64,000 nucleotides of DNA. It comes from an uncultured Muribaculaceae bacterium (GTDB lineage: Bacteria > Bacteroidota > Bacteroidia > Bacteroidales > Muribaculaceae). Every line of letters begins with the position of its first letter. Within the stretch, counting starts at the first letter, position 1. Under the pieces are notes generated by a model that worked only from the letters and a program-made list of their open reading frames with translations, was not told the DNA's origin and searched no databases. Positions 43,834 to 52,883 of this stretch are shown piece by piece. The stretch spans positions 23,649 through 87,648 of the forward strand of contig CAJUHM010000002.1 in NCBI GenBank assembly GCA_910586475.1. Reading direction: 5' to 3'. The position numbers were made by a program, and so were the translations under genes.

Positions 43834-44895
43834 ATGCAACGACTCTTTTTCACCTCCGACCCCGCTGCCGCACTTTCTGAAGTTCTTGCCGAAATGGCTC
43901 CCGAAGGCAGAATCTTTATACTTGCCGACTCTAACACCGCCACTCTCTGTCTGCCCGTTATTGAAGCCGGACTGAAATCCTGTGAACCGGAGATAATTGT
44001 CGTTTCAGAGGGCGATGCAAACAAGGATCTCGACTCGCTGGCGGCTGTCTGGAGCTCTCTTTCGGGCCGTGGGGCAACCCGTCGCTCTCTGCTGATCAAT
44101 CTTGGCGGCGGGATGGTTACGGATCTCGGAGGTTTTGCCGCGGCCACATTCAAGCGGGGAATCCGGTGCATTAACATTCCGACCACTCTGCTCGGCGCTG
44201 TCGATGCGGCTGTGGGGGGCAAGACCGGAATTAATTTCGACGGTCTTAAAAATGAAATCGGGGTCTTTGCTCCGGCTGAAACTGTGATTGTTTCATCTGA
44301 ATTCTATTCGACTCTGCCTCCAGAAGAGCTGCTGTCCGGCTACGGAGAGGTGCTCAAGCATGCGCTGATCGATTCTCCTGAAGCTCTGGCTGCGGCACTG
44401 ACGGTCGATCCGGCCGGAGCTCTTCCGTCCGAGCTCGCTCCGGTCCTTGAAAAATCCGTCCGCATCAAGCAGGAGATAGTGGCTGCTGATCCGTTTGAGC
44501 AGGGCTTCAGGCGCGCTCTCAATCTGGGCCATACGGCGGCTCATGCTTTCGAATCGCTCGCAATGAGCCGGGGAAAGCGTGTAGCTCATGGAGTCGCTGT
44601 GGCCCACGGTATTATTGTTGATATGGTTCTCTCTAAACTCCTTAAGGATTTTCCCTCGGAAACGCTCCATTGTGTTTCGACCTTTGTCAGGGAGCACTAT
44701 CCTGCGCCTGAGTTCGACTGCAGCGACTATGAGACCCTGATCTCCTTCATGCGCCACGACAAGAAGAACACATCTTCCGATCACATCAATTTTACGTTAC
44801 TGAGACGTCCAGGCGCAGTCGAGATAGACTGCATCGTGGATACGAAGACGATCACTGCCGCGCTCGATCTGATGCGGGATCTACTTGGTGTCTGA
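43834..44895 (+). CDS. aroB: 3-dehydroquinate synthase
   Basis: This cytoplasmic NAD- and metal-dependent enzyme converts DAHP to 3-dehydroquinate in aromatic amino-acid synthesis. The 353-residue protein has the NAD-binding INLGGGMVTDLGGF, the family signature FKRGIRCINIPTTLLGAVDAAVGGKTGIN in consecutive pieces, and metal-binding residues in GYGEVLKHA, LNLGHTAAHAFE and AHGVAVAHG. The last 15 bases overlap the end of folA on the other strand. The chorismate synthase gene is in the same window at 56425 but not linked. Confidence 0.97.
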   Translation: MQRLFFTSDPAAALSEVLAEMAPEGRIFILADSNTATLCLPVIEAGLKSCEPEIIVVSEGDANKDLDSLAAVWSSLSGRGATRRSLLINLGGGMVTDLGGFAAATFKRGIRCINIPTTLLGAVDAAVGGKTGINFDGLKNEIGVFAPAETVIVSSEFYSTLPPEELLSGYGEVLKHALIDSPEALAAALTVDPAGALPSELAPVLEKSVRIKQEIVAADPFEQGFRRALNLGHTAAHAFESLAMSRGKRVAHGVAVAHGIIVDMVLSKLLKDFPSETLHCVSTFVREHYPAPEFDCSDYETLISFMRHDKKNTSSDHINFTLLRRPGAVEIDCIVDTKTITAALDLMRDLLGV

Positions 44896-45408
44896 ACGAT
44901 AGTTCGAGAATCGGTATTTCACCCCGGAATGCGGATCGGTCTGCTCCTCGGAGCGTTCGGTCAGGATCCATTTCGCGGGATCTACTTCCGGGAAGAATGT
45001 GTCTGCGTCGTCGACCGTGGCCTCCACTTCGGTGAGATGGAGCGTGGTCGCGGACGACATGCTCTGACGGTAGATTTCTCCGCCTCCGATAATGAAAGGA
45101 TCGGCTCCCTCTTCGCGGCAGATTGCAAGAGCATCCTCGACGGAGGGGGCCGTCGTGATGTTTTCGGCCTTGAAACTGCTGTTGCGTGTGATCACGATGT
45201 TTTTCCGGCCGGGCAATGCGCCTTTCGGCAGTGCTTCGAAAGTGCGGCGTCCCATGATGACCGGATGTCCGAGCGTGAGCTGTCTGAAGCGTTTGAAATC
45301 TGCGGAGATGTGAAACGGCTGGTCACCGTTGCGTCCGATCGCTCCGTCGGCGGCAACAATAGCAATGATCGAGACTTCCGATAGGGGAGGGGGCGTCTGT
45401 GTCGTCAT
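44881..45408 (-). CDS. folA: Dihydrofolate reductase
   Basis: This 175-residue cytoplasmic enzyme reduces dihydrofolate to tetrahydrofolate with NADPH, recycling the folate oxidised by ThyA. Visible features are [16 protein letters not shown] near the start, the active-site acid in [21 protein letters not shown] and [10 protein letters not shown]. Its start overlaps the thyA stop by four bases. The 3' end overlaps aroB by 15 bases in the convergent direction, so there is no room for a terminator between them. Confidence 0.97.
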   Translation of the reverse strand: MTTQTPPPLSEVSIIAIVAADGAIGRNGDQPFHISADFKRFRQLTLGHPVIMGRRTFEALPKGALPGRKNIVITRNSSFKAENITTAPSVEDALAICREEGADPFIIGGGEIYRQSMSSATTLHLTEVEATVDDADTFFPEVDPAKWILTERSEEQTDPHSGVKYRFSNYRSDTK

Positions 45409-46199
45409 ACGGATACTTTTCCAGGAATTACGGGGTAGGGATCATAGTCTTCAAGACTGAAATCCTCATATTTGAAATCGAAGATATTTCTGATCTGCGG
45501 GTTGAGAATCATTTTCGGCAACCGGAGCGGGGTGCGCTCAAGCTGCAGTCTGACCTGTTCGAAATGGTTGTTGTAGATGTGGGCATCGCCTAATGTGTGG
45601 ACGAATTCACCCGGCTCAAGTCCGGTTACCTGCGCTACCATCAGCAGCAAGAGCGCATAGGAGGCTATGTTGAACGGTACTCCCAGAAAGCAGTCGGCAC
45701 TACGCTGATAGAGCTGGAGACTCAGCCGTCCGTCGGCTACATAGAACTGGAAAAACGCGTGGCACGGGGGCAGATTCATGTTTGGCAGATCCGCGACATT
45801 CCATGCGCTGACAATGATTCTACGCGAGTCGGGATTATTGCGGATTGTTTCGATCGCCTCTGAGATCTGGTCTATGAATCCGCCGGAATAGTCGGGCCAT
45901 GAGCGCCACTGATATCCGTAGATGTGTCCGAGATCGCCGTTTTCGTCGGCCCACTCGTTCCAGATTCTGACTCCGTTTTCCTGAAGGTATCTGACGTTGG
46001 TGTCTCCTTTGAGAAACCATAGAAGTTCATGGATGATCGATTTCAGATGGAGCTTCTTGGTGGTCACCATCGGAAATCCGTCGGCGAGATTGAATCTCAT
46101 CTGATAGCCGAAAATCGAGCGCGTGCCGGTTCCGGTGCGGTCGCTTTTGTCAGTGCCGTTTTCAAGGATCTCGCGAAGCAGGGCTTGATATTGTTTCAT
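45405..46199 (-). CDS. thyA: Thymidylate synthase
   Basis: This 264-residue cytoplasmic enzyme methylates dUMP to dTMP using methylene-tetrahydrofolate. Length and numbering match the E. coli enzyme, with the catalytic cysteine at 146 in PPCHAFFQF. Other landmarks are SDRTGTGT and [18 protein letters not shown]. The start overlaps the ferredoxin-like gene and the stop overlaps folA, both by four bases, so the three are translated as one coupled unit. Confidence 0.99.
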   Translation of the reverse strand: MKQYQALLREILENGTDKSDRTGTGTRSIFGYQMRFNLADGFPMVTTKKLHLKSIIHELLWFLKGDTNVRYLQENGVRIWNEWADENGDLGHIYGYQWRSWPDYSGGFIDQISEAIETIRNNPDSRRIIVSAWNVADLPNMNLPPCHAFFQFYVADGRLSLQLYQRSADCFLGVPFNIASYALLLLMVAQVTGLEPGEFVHTLGDAHIYNNHFEQVRLQLERTPLRLPKMILNPQIRNIFDFKYEDFSLEDYDPYPVIPGKVSV

Positions 46200-47140
46200 T
46201 TCAGAGTCTTTTTTATCTGGTTACATTCGCCGTTGCAGTCCATTGTGGCCTGTGGCGCTCTTTCCGGCCCTATGATTTTTTGCATCAGAGGAGTCGAGAG
46301 TTGTTTGCGATTACTGGTGAAATTTATGGCGGAGTTGGGGCAGACATTGGTACAGTCAAAGCAGACTACACACCGTGATCCGTCGACAACATGGTCTTTC
46401 AGATTGATGCATTCTCCTTTGCAGACATTCTCGCACTTGCCGCAGTTGACACACAGGTCGGTGTCGATTTCCATCTGGAAGATCGCAAAGCGGCTAACGA
46501 ACCCGAGAGCTGTGCCGACCGGACAGACCGTGTTGCATATTCTTCTGCCCGACTGGGCTGAAACGGCTATGACTGACCCGAGGATAAGGATTGCCAGAAT
46601 GGTTGCCGAGATGGATGATGCGGCCAGTGTTGTCAGAGAATGATGGGAGACGCCCGGCAGCAGCGGAGCTATCTTGCTGATTAGCGGCGCGATCAGAGCA
46701 GTGCAGATCCGGTTGTAGGCTGAAAGCGGTTCGAGAACCGACGGGATTACTGTCAGTCCGCATATTATTGCGATCACAAGAATGGCTAATGCGGAATATC
46801 TAAGCCGGTTCTGAGGCGTTGCGTAGCGGAATCGGCGACGCGATTCGCCGAAGCGGTCAAGCGGAAACGGCCTGACCGAACGAGACCCGAGATCCTGAAG
46901 CGTGCCGATCGGACATACGCTCGAACAGTAGATGCGTCCGAAGGCGAGGGTCAGCAGCAGCCACCCTATGATTATGGACATCGAAAACGCAATCACAGCA
47001 TGGCCGATCTGGACCGTTTCAAGCATTTTACCTATGCCCGGCATGCATGATGCTGCCACGCTCAGGCTGAATGTGAGAATTCCTGTAGCGGCTATGCTGA
47101 TGCAGATCCGCAGCCATCTCAGAAATGAATATTTCGTCAT
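46196..47140 (-). CDS. Membrane-bound 4Fe-4S ferredoxin-like protein
   Basis: This protein of about 314 residues has several membrane segments, two CxxxCP motifs at membrane edges ([18 protein letters not shown]), and a C-terminal soluble pair of 4Fe-4S clusters ([23 protein letters not shown]), as in the NapH/NosR/MauN group of membrane electron carriers. An ATG at 47152 is in frame, but a -7 box at 47157-47164 is too close, so I take 47140 ([10 protein letters not shown]). It overlaps thyA by four bases. Its redox partner is unknown. Confidence 0.88.
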   Translation of the reverse strand: MTKYSFLRWLRICISIAATGILTFSLSVAASCMPGIGKMLETVQIGHAVIAFSMSIIIGWLLLTLAFGRIYCSSVCPIGTLQDLGSRSVRPFPLDRFGESRRRFRYATPQNRLRYSALAILVIAIICGLTVIPSVLEPLSAYNRICTALIAPLISKIAPLLPGVSHHSLTTLAASSISATILAILILGSVIAVSAQSGRRICNTVCPVGTALGFVSRFAIFQMEIDTDLCVNCGKCENVCKGECINLKDHVVDGSRCVVCFDCTNVCPNSAINFTSNRKQLSTPLMQKIIGPERAPQATMDCNGECNQIKKTLK

Positions 47141-47156
47141 TCGAAGATTCATTCCT

Positions 47157-47164
47157 CAAAATTA
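47157..47164 (-). promoter_or_regulatory. -7 box of ferredoxin-like/thyA/folA operon
   Basis: On the minus strand this reads TAATTTTG, a full match, and ends four bases before the first possible ATG (47152). It favours use of the second ATG at 47140 with a leader of about ten bases. Confidence 0.5.
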
Positions 47165-47181
47165 CGAAAAATTACTGACAA

Positions 47182-47628
47182 TCACCTTCGCCTGACGAAA
47201 AAAGAGGTCATCAGTTCGCCGCATTCCTCAGCAAGGAGGCCTCCCTCGATTTTGGCCCGTGGATGAAAAGGGCGCGGGGTATAGACGTTGTAGCCGCGTT
47301 TGGGGTCGTCAGCTCCGTAGACAATCCTGCTGATCTGACTCCATCCCAATGCACCCGCACACATCAGGCATGGCTCGACGGTTACATAAATGGTGCAGTC
47401 TTTGAGATATTTTCCGCCTAAAAACTGTGCGGCGGCGGTGATGGCCTGCATCTCTGCGTGGGCTGTCACGTCGGTCAGGGCTTCGGTCAGATTGTGGCCG
47501 CGTCCGATCACTCTGCCTTTGCTGACAATGATTGCTCCGATCGGAATTTCTCCCTCGGCTCCGGCTGCGCGGGCCTCGTCGAGAGCCATTCTCATGAATT
47601 GCTCGTCGGTTTGACTGAAGGTGTTCAT
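47182..47628 (-). CDS. tadA: tRNA adenosine(34) deaminase-type nucleoside deaminase
   Basis: This 148-residue zinc enzyme probably turns adenosine 34 of tRNA-Arg into inosine. His57 and Glu59 (HAEMQAI) and Cys87/Cys90 (EPCLMCAGA) sit at the same residue numbers as in E. coli TadA. The tail after residue 110 is family-like. A guanine or cytosine deaminase is the alternative but less likely with this motif spacing. It overlaps rnz by four bases. Confidence 0.92.
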   Translation of the reverse strand: MNTFSQTDEQFMRMALDEARAAGAEGEIPIGAIIVSKGRVIGRGHNLTEALTDVTAHAEMQAITAAAQFLGGKYLKDCTIYVTVEPCLMCAGALGWSQISRIVYGADDPKRGYNVYTPRPFHPRAKIEGGLLAEECGELMTSFFVRRR

Positions 47629-48545
47629 AATTTATCGAGATCTATTTTCAGGCCGTCGCTGGCCGCTATTACGTTTGGAAATACGGAAGCCGCTTCCGAG
47701 ATGAGCGGTTCGATGTCGTTGTAGCGTTTCGAGTAGTGTCCGATGACAAGTTTGCCAGCTTTTGCCAGCGATGCGATTTTCCCGGCTTCGAGAGCTGTCG
47801 AGTGGCCGCGTTTCCGAGCCTCAGCAGCCAGCGATTTGTCGTAGGTTGCCTCATGATAAAGCAGATCAACACCGCTGACAGCGTTGGCCACACGTTCGTC
47901 AAACATCGTGTCGGAGCAATAGGCATAGCTTCTGGAGGGATCGGGATCGCGTGTGAGCAGCCGGTTTTCGATTGTTCGTCCGTCGTCTGTCACAAAGTCG
48001 GCTCCATCTTTCAGAAGCGGGCGCATCGCGACCGGGACGTTGTAGAATTCGACCATATCCCCTTTGAGATGACGCTGTTTTGGCTTTTCTCTGAACAGAT
48101 AACCGTAGGATTCAATGCGGTGGTAGAGCGGAAAAGCCTCGACCGTCAGTGACGGCAGCTCCAGAACGGTTCCGCCTTCGCCGCTGACCGGCTGGAATAT
48201 GATTTCGAGTTGAGGTTCGCGACAGAAATAGTCGGTAATCTCTTTCATGATCCTGACTCCCGACTCGGGAAGAACCACAGTGACCGAGCCTTCTTTCCCA
48301 TGCAGGGCAAGCGTTGAAAGGAGTCCCGGAAGTCCCAGGCAGTGGTCGCCATGCATGTGGGAGATGAAAATGTGGGTCAGCCTGTTGAAAGCGAGGCCCA
48401 TGCGTCGCATTGTCGCCTGTGCGCCCTCGCCGCAGTCGATCATCATCAGCCGACGGCGGTAGTCGATTACCTGTGACGAAGGGTTGCGTTTCGGGCTTGG
48501 TGTCGCCGATCCGCAACCGAGAATGTTGAGTTGGAAATCAGACAT
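47625..48545 (-). CDS. rnz: Ribonuclease Z
   Basis: This 306-residue metallo-beta-lactamase-fold endonuclease trims tRNA 3' ends. The zinc motif is SHMHGDHCLGLPG (His63, His65, Asp67, His68). Further family features are the opening LNILGCGSATP, YCSDTMFD and GHSTALEAGKIA with its histidine. The neighbour tadA also acts on tRNA, so the pair is a small tRNA-maturation unit. Confidence 0.96.
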   Translation of the reverse strand: MSDFQLNILGCGSATPSPKRNPSSQVIDYRRRLMMIDCGEGAQATMRRMGLAFNRLTHIFISHMHGDHCLGLPGLLSTLALHGKEGSVTVVLPESGVRIMKEITDYFCREPQLEIIFQPVSGEGGTVLELPSLTVEAFPLYHRIESYGYLFREKPKQRHLKGDMVEFYNVPVAMRPLLKDGADFVTDDGRTIENRLLTRDPDPSRSYAYCSDTMFDERVANAVSGVDLLYHEATYDKSLAAEARKRGHSTALEAGKIASLAKAGKLVIGHYSKRYNDIEPLISEAASVFPNVIAASDGLKIDLDKL

Positions 48546-48571
48546 GGTCCGAAAATATCATAATATGAATA

Positions 48572-48603
48572 AAAAGCCGGAGGGCGTTCGCTCCCCCGGC
48601 TTT
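48572..48603 (-). terminator. Terminator after sugar permease gene
   Basis: A GC-rich stem (AAAGCCGG...GGG with CCCCCGGCTTT, one bulge) is followed on the minus strand by TTTTTATT. It ends the leftward permease transcript before rnz. Confidence 0.8.
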
Positions 48604-48626
48604 ATTTTATAGTTAGCTTATCTGTA

Positions 48627-49955
48627 TCAGTCGTTGATCGAGATGCCTTCTTTGACCTCTTCCTTGATAACTTCAGCCGAAGCGTCGCGGCGGAGAACCT
48701 TGGAGCCGATCAGGGCATAGTAGAGAAGATATGCAACGGCGATGAACAGCACCCAGTAGCTTGCGAGGTAGTTCGAAGCGTCTGCGACAGCACCCTGGAT
48801 GATCGGAAGGATACCGCCACCGCAAACCATCACCATGAAGAAGCCCGATGCAACGGCTGTGTATTTGCCGAGGCCTTCAGCCGCGAGGTTGAAGATGCCG
48901 CCCCACATGACTGAGGTGCAGAGACCGCAGAGAACGAGCAGAAGGATGTTGAGGGGAACTTCGCCGAGTATCGGAGCGTTGATCATGGTCGGTTCCATAA
49001 GGATGGCGCCGGTGATGAGGCAGAGGGCGATAGCCGAAACTGCGGTGAGCATGGTCTTGCTTGAGATCACACCGCCGATCGATCCGCCGATCAGACGGCC
49101 TATGAGCATCAGGAACCAGTAGGCTCCTACGATCGAACCGGCAACAGCTGCGTCCATTGCGAGACCGCCTGCGCTTTCGGGCGCTGTCATGTAGAGGTTG
49201 GCCATGTTGGGAATGCCGACTTCGATACCGACATAGAGGAAGATGGCGACAACACCGCCGACATAGTGGCGGAATTTGAGAGCGCCGCTGAGAGTCGGGG
49301 CATCAGCTTTTTTGCCTCCGCGCTTGAGGTCTTCGAGGATCGGTTCGGGAAGTTTGGAGAGGAAGAGGACAACCAGTGCGATAGCAAATACGCCGAATGC
49401 GATATAGAGAGCCGGACGGGCATCGACAAGCGAAACTTCCTGAAGGTTGTTGCCCATCAGATAGCCGACGAGTACCGGACAGATTGTTGCTGCAAGCGAG
49501 TTGAGCGAGCCGCCGAACTGAAGAAGCTGGTTGCCGGTCTTGCCGCCGCCGCCGAGTGTGTTGAGCATCGGGTTGACAACGGTGTTGAGCATACACATGG
49601 AGAATCCTCCGACAAATGCTCCGCAAAGATAAATTGAGATAATCGAGTTTTTGTCTTCGAACAGACTGCTGACAAACATCAGCGCCACGCCGATCATTCC
49701 GACGAGCACAGCTGCCACGGCAGAGAACTTGTAGCCTTTCTTCTGGAGGATCATACCTGCGGGAAGTCCCATGAAGGCATAAGCGATAAAGTTGGCGGCA
49801 TTTCCGAGCTGGCTCTGGAGGTTGGAAAGTCCGAGTTGTGATTTAAGAATAACCCCGAACGGGTTTTGGAATCCGGTCACGAAAGAGATCATCGCGAACA
49901 GGAAGAACATCACGATTATAGGAAGCGTGTAGTTCGGTTTTTTTGCGGATGTCAT
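48627..49955 (-). CDS. Sugar:proton symporter, FucP/GluP-type MFS
   Basis: This 442-residue inner-membrane permease has about twelve membrane segments. The N-terminal FFLFAMISFVTGFQNPFGVIL and the NTVVNPMLNTLGGG segment are typical of the fucose/glucose-galactose (FHS) group of the major facilitator superfamily. The cargo could be glucose, galactose or fucose. It is a single-gene unit with a strong promoter at 50032-50064 and a terminator at 48572. Confidence 0.92.
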   Translation of the reverse strand: MTSAKKPNYTLPIIVMFFLFAMISFVTGFQNPFGVILKSQLGLSNLQSQLGNAANFIAYAFMGLPAGMILQKKGYKFSAVAAVLVGMIGVALMFVSSLFEDKNSIISIYLCGAFVGGFSMCMLNTVVNPMLNTLGGGGKTGNQLLQFGGSLNSLAATICPVLVGYLMGNNLQEVSLVDARPALYIAFGVFAIALVVLFLSKLPEPILEDLKRGGKKADAPTLSGALKFRHYVGGVVAIFLYVGIEVGIPNMANLYMTAPESAGGLAMDAAVAGSIVGAYWFLMLIGRLIGGSIGGVISSKTMLTAVSAIALCLITGAILMEPTMINAPILGEVPLNILLLVLCGLCTSVMWGGIFNLAAEGLGKYTAVASGFFMVMVCGGGILPIIQGAVADASNYLASYWVLFIAVAYLLYYALIGSKVLRRDASAEVIKEEVKEGISIND

Positions 49956-50031
49956 TTTGGTATGGTATTGAATTTTAATTATTATTAGTCTTCATGGATG
50001 ACACTATGCTGCCGCTCTGTGCGGTTTTTGG

Positions 50032-50064
50032 CAAAGATAATCATTTTTTGTCTGAAAATGCAAA
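50032..50064 (-). promoter_or_regulatory. Promoter of sugar permease
   Basis: On the minus strand a perfect TTTG (50061-50064), a 21-base spacer and TATCTTTG (50032-50039) match both boxes of the Bacteroidota consensus. This is the best complete match I found in the window. Confidence 0.7.
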
Positions 50065-50087
50065 TAAAATTCAATGTAATTTTGGTT

Positions 50088-50122
50088 TTGCTCCGCCTGC
50101 CGCATTCCGGCCGGCGGAGCAA
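50088..50122. other. 10-bp-stem hairpin after sigma-operon barrel gene
   Basis: TTGCTCCGCC and GGCGGAGCAA pair perfectly around a 15-base loop, just after the end of the barrel gene at 50128. No T-run follows in either direction, so it may protect the 3' end of the mRNA rather than terminate. Confidence 0.5.
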
Positions 50123-50127
50123 GTCTG

Positions 50128-51009
50128 TCAGAAGAGAAAGACTAAGCCAGTCGAGAGCGGTTTGAACTGCGGTCGGTTCTTTCCGCGTAGCACAGTCTGC
50201 GGAGAGTAGCGGACGTAGGCTTGCAGTCCCCAGCCGATTTTGACCATTCCGATGAAGTCGACCGAGAAAAGACGCTGGCCGATATGGTTGGTCTTCATGA
50301 CGGCTTCCCGGCCGTCGGCTTCGGTCCATTTTGTCTGAAGGCTGCCATGAGCATTATAGTTTAGGATCGCTCCGACGGTGAAATTGAAGTAGGAGCCGTC
50401 GAGCCATCGAAGCGGCATGCCCTGGGTCCACATGACCGGAAAGCCGAGGCTGAACACTTTCAGCCGCGAGCCCTGAGGCGTTGATCCTTCCGGATAGCTG
50501 TCAGTGCCGATCCCATTGCCTTCGGTCGAGATCATCCGGTGGTCAGAGGTCGAGATCCGGTAGTTGCGCCAGTCAAGACCGATTCCGAAAGAGAGGGTTC
50601 CCCATTGCCAGGGTGTATATTTGACCGAGAGCATGTTGATCCATGAGATTTCGAGCGATTTTCCCATCTCGATTCCGAGATAGTCGGGTTGGCCTGAGGC
50701 GTTTACCCATCCGATACCTGGCCCTCCGATGCAGAGGTCGAATTTTGACTTGCCGTTGTCTTTGAGGATTTTGAATGGCGAATTCCAGTAGCGCTGTTTA
50801 ATGACTGTGTTGTCGATATCGCGGGTCAGAATTTCTGTCAGGCTGTCGCCCTGAGCGTCGTTGGCAATGTTGACGCTCACAGTCGAGGCGTTCTCAAGGA
50901 TTACCAGACGGGAGGAGTCGGTTATGTCGGCGATCGTATCGGCAGGAGTCTGGCCGGAAACGTTGACAGCCGCGAATAAGAGCAGTGAAGATATGATGGA
51001 CGTTTTCAT
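50128..51009 (-). CDS. Outer-membrane barrel-like protein, ECF-operon paralogue 2
   Basis: This 293-residue exported protein has a signal peptide (about 1-19, ending VSGQ) and strand-rich segments such as YTPWQWGTLSFGIGLDWRNY, ending TGLVFLF with a C-terminal Phe as in barrels. Its early part PADTIADITDSSRLVIL parallels PADTVASIDNPSRITIT in the gene just upstream, so the two are paralogues. It is the last gene of the leftward sigma-factor operon. Function is unknown; it is likely an envelope-stress or surface protein controlled by that sigma factor. Confidence 0.75.
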   Translation of the reverse strand: MKTSIISSLLLFAAVNVSGQTPADTIADITDSSRLVILENASTVSVNIANDAQGDSLTEILTRDIDNTVIKQRYWNSPFKILKDNGKSKFDLCIGGPGIGWVNASGQPDYLGIEMGKSLEISWINMLSVKYTPWQWGTLSFGIGLDWRNYRISTSDHRMISTEGNGIGTDSYPEGSTPQGSRLKVFSLGFPVMWTQGMPLRWLDGSYFNFTVGAILNYNAHGSLQTKWTEADGREAVMKTNHIGQRLFSVDFIGMVKIGWGLQAYVRYSPQTVLRGKNRPQFKPLSTGLVFLF

Positions 51010-51036
51010 AAATTACGGAGTGGGATTTGGGTTAGT

Positions 51037-51906
51037 TCAAAATGATATTGACAGACCGAATGAGAGTGTGTGGATTTCCGGACCATAGGCAGATTTGAAT
51101 AGCGAGACAGGCGACCATCTGACATAAAGGCCTCCGAAGTCGAGACTGCCGATTGTGAAAACGAAGTCAGGGGTGATGAGCCTCTGGTGGAGACCTTTCA
51201 GCTTGCGTGTGTATTCGATTCCGTCGAGGGTGTATTTCGACTCGCCGCGAACGGTGAAATTATAGTTAAGCACTGCCGAGAGCCTGAAGGCAAGCGAGCG
51301 GTAGATACGCTGGCGGAAGTAGACCGGTATCTGAAAGGAGCTGACCGAAAGATGTGTTCTGGCGTCGACTGCTCCTGCGGGCGCAGGGGCGATGATCAGT
51401 CGGTCGTTTTCGACGAATGCCTCTCTTCCGCGACGGAAGTTCAGTTCACGCCCGGCGATGCCGACACCGAAGCCGAGTGCGGTTCCGCGTCCGAAGCTAT
51501 AGCGCATCCCGACAAGGTTTGACACGCCGCCCTCCCATGAGGTCCGCAGCTGAGCTGGAGAATCGTAGGGGCTGATGATACCCACATGGATGTCGGAGAG
51601 GAATGTCACTGATCGCGAGGCGGGAGCCGATAGTTTTTCTCCGATGATCGGAAGTGAGATCGAAAGGTTGCTTACAGAAGAGGTGTCGGCACAGACCGAA
51701 TAGAGAAAGTTATAGTCGGGATTGTTCTCTTCTCCGGATACATGGACTGTTGTAGTCGTCCCGTCGTCGGTTATTGTGATGCGGCTCGGATTGTCGATCG
51801 AGGCGACCGTGTCGGCCGGTTCGGAAGCGTAGGCTCCTGCGGTTGCCCCGAGTAGCGAGGCGAAAATGAGAGCGGTGCGTCGGATGTTGATAATGAGTGA
51901 TTTCAT
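51037..51906 (-). CDS. Outer-membrane barrel-like protein, ECF-operon paralogue 1
   Basis: This 289-residue exported protein has a signal peptide (about 1-27, ending AYAS), a short linker sharing its pattern with the next gene, and a beta-rich remainder ending LSFGLSISF, as expected for an outer-membrane barrel. It lies 15 bases after the small exported protein at 51922 and 27 bases before its paralogue. I do not recognise a named family. Confidence 0.75.
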   Translation of the reverse strand: MKSLIINIRRTALIFASLLGATAGAYASEPADTVASIDNPSRITITDDGTTTTVHVSGEENNPDYNFLYSVCADTSSVSNLSISLPIIGEKLSAPASRSVTFLSDIHVGIISPYDSPAQLRTSWEGGVSNLVGMRYSFGRGTALGFGVGIAGRELNFRRGREAFVENDRLIIAPAPAGAVDARTHLSVSSFQIPVYFRQRIYRSLAFRLSAVLNYNFTVRGESKYTLDGIEYTRKLKGLHQRLITPDFVFTIGSLDFGGLYVRWSPVSLFKSAYGPEIHTLSFGLSISF

Positions 51907-51921
51907 GATTTGGAGGAATTG

Positions 51922-52377
51922 CTATTTATTCAACATTTTTTTTACTTCTTCGATTGTTGCCATCCCTTCGAGATAGAGCAGGATGATTTTGTTGTCGCCG
52001 TTAAGATGGCCGTTGAGGTAGAGGATATAGCGCGACTGTCCGGCTCTTGTGCTGTTGAGGCCGTAGAGACAGTAGTAGAGACGCCCCGATTTGTACCTGA
52101 CCTCTTTGCTTTTTGCTTTAGCTCCATCGGCAGTCAGCAGCGGCTCGATTTCTGACGCCAGATCGGGATGGCCGGTGATGGTCAGCGAGTGGTAGAGCGA
52201 CAGGTTATATTTAGACTTCAGTTTCTTATGGTTGAGAACAGTTTCCGTCACTCCCTTCTTCCCACGGAAGGAATCGGTGAAAATTCGGTTGATATTCAGT
52301 CCGGTCTGGCTTAGCGCGGCCAGCGGCGATATCGCTATCAGGAAGGCGCTGATCAGAAGTATGGTCTTTCGTTTCAT
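51922..52377 (-). CDS. Small exported protein, DUF6108-like
   Basis: This 151-residue protein has a signal peptide (about 1-23, ending ALSQ). The rest is a compact domain with KGVTETVLNHKKLKSKYNLSLY and an acidic/basic end. It looks like the family labelled DUF6108, which from memory is paired with sigma factors in Bacteroidales; function is unknown. Its start overlaps the stop of the anti-sigma-like gene by four bases. Confidence 0.7.
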   Translation of the reverse strand: MKRKTILLISAFLIAISPLAALSQTGLNINRIFTDSFRGKKGVTETVLNHKKLKSKYNLSLYHSLTITGHPDLASEIEPLLTADGAKAKSKEVRYKSGRLYYCLYGLNSTRAGQSRYILYLNGHLNGDNKIILLYLEGMATIEEVKKMLNK

Positions 52378-52871
52378 AATGATTCGGATTCTTGGCTTGA
52401 TAGGGTTCGCATTGCTGATGAGAACAGGCTGAGGTTCTCATCTATTTCCTCTTCGATAGTCTCTGAGGCATCTCCCAGAGTCTGCAGGTCGGCCTTGACG
52501 ATCGACATGACCTTTTCGGGATTGTCGATCAGATGTCCGTCGACATAGGCATAGCAGTCTGATTGCTCCTCAGTTCCCGAGAAATGGCGGTAGCCGATTG
52601 TGGCCACGATTGCGACAGAGGCTGCTGCAGCTGCGACTGTCGGCAGTCGGAGAACGGCGGGCCGTTTTCTTGCCGGCAGATGGGCCGGGGGTGTCGGTTT
52701 CCATGCACCGAAACTCATGACGGCGCGGACTTCGTCGGCTTCCGGTCCGGTTAGTTCCGGATCGTCGGCAAGTCGTCGGAGCTCTGCCTCCTCTTCTAAA
52801 GAGGTGAGGCCTTCGAAGTAGAGCTCGTTCAGATGTTTCAGGCGATCGGTGGTCGGGGTGTCTGGTTTCAT
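52374..52871 (-). CDS. Putative membrane anti-sigma factor
   Basis: This 165-residue protein has a soluble N-terminal part (about 1-70, with an acidic helix LTSLEEEAELRRLADDPEL), a membrane segment (about 76-95, PTVAAAAASVAIVATIGY) and a periplasmic tail. It directly follows the ECF sigma gene by 12 bases and overlaps the next gene. Position and topology argue for an anti-sigma factor that holds the sigma factor until an envelope signal arrives. It lacks a FecR-type periplasmic domain. Confidence 0.7.
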   Translation of the reverse strand: MKPDTPTTDRLKHLNELYFEGLTSLEEEAELRRLADDPELTGPEADEVRAVMSFGAWKPTPPAHLPARKRPAVLRLPTVAAAAASVAIVATIGYRHFSGTEEQSDCYAYVDGHLIDNPEKVMSIVKADLQTLGDASETIEEEIDENLSLFSSAMRTLSSQESESL

Positions 52872-52883
52872 TGTTTCTGGGTG

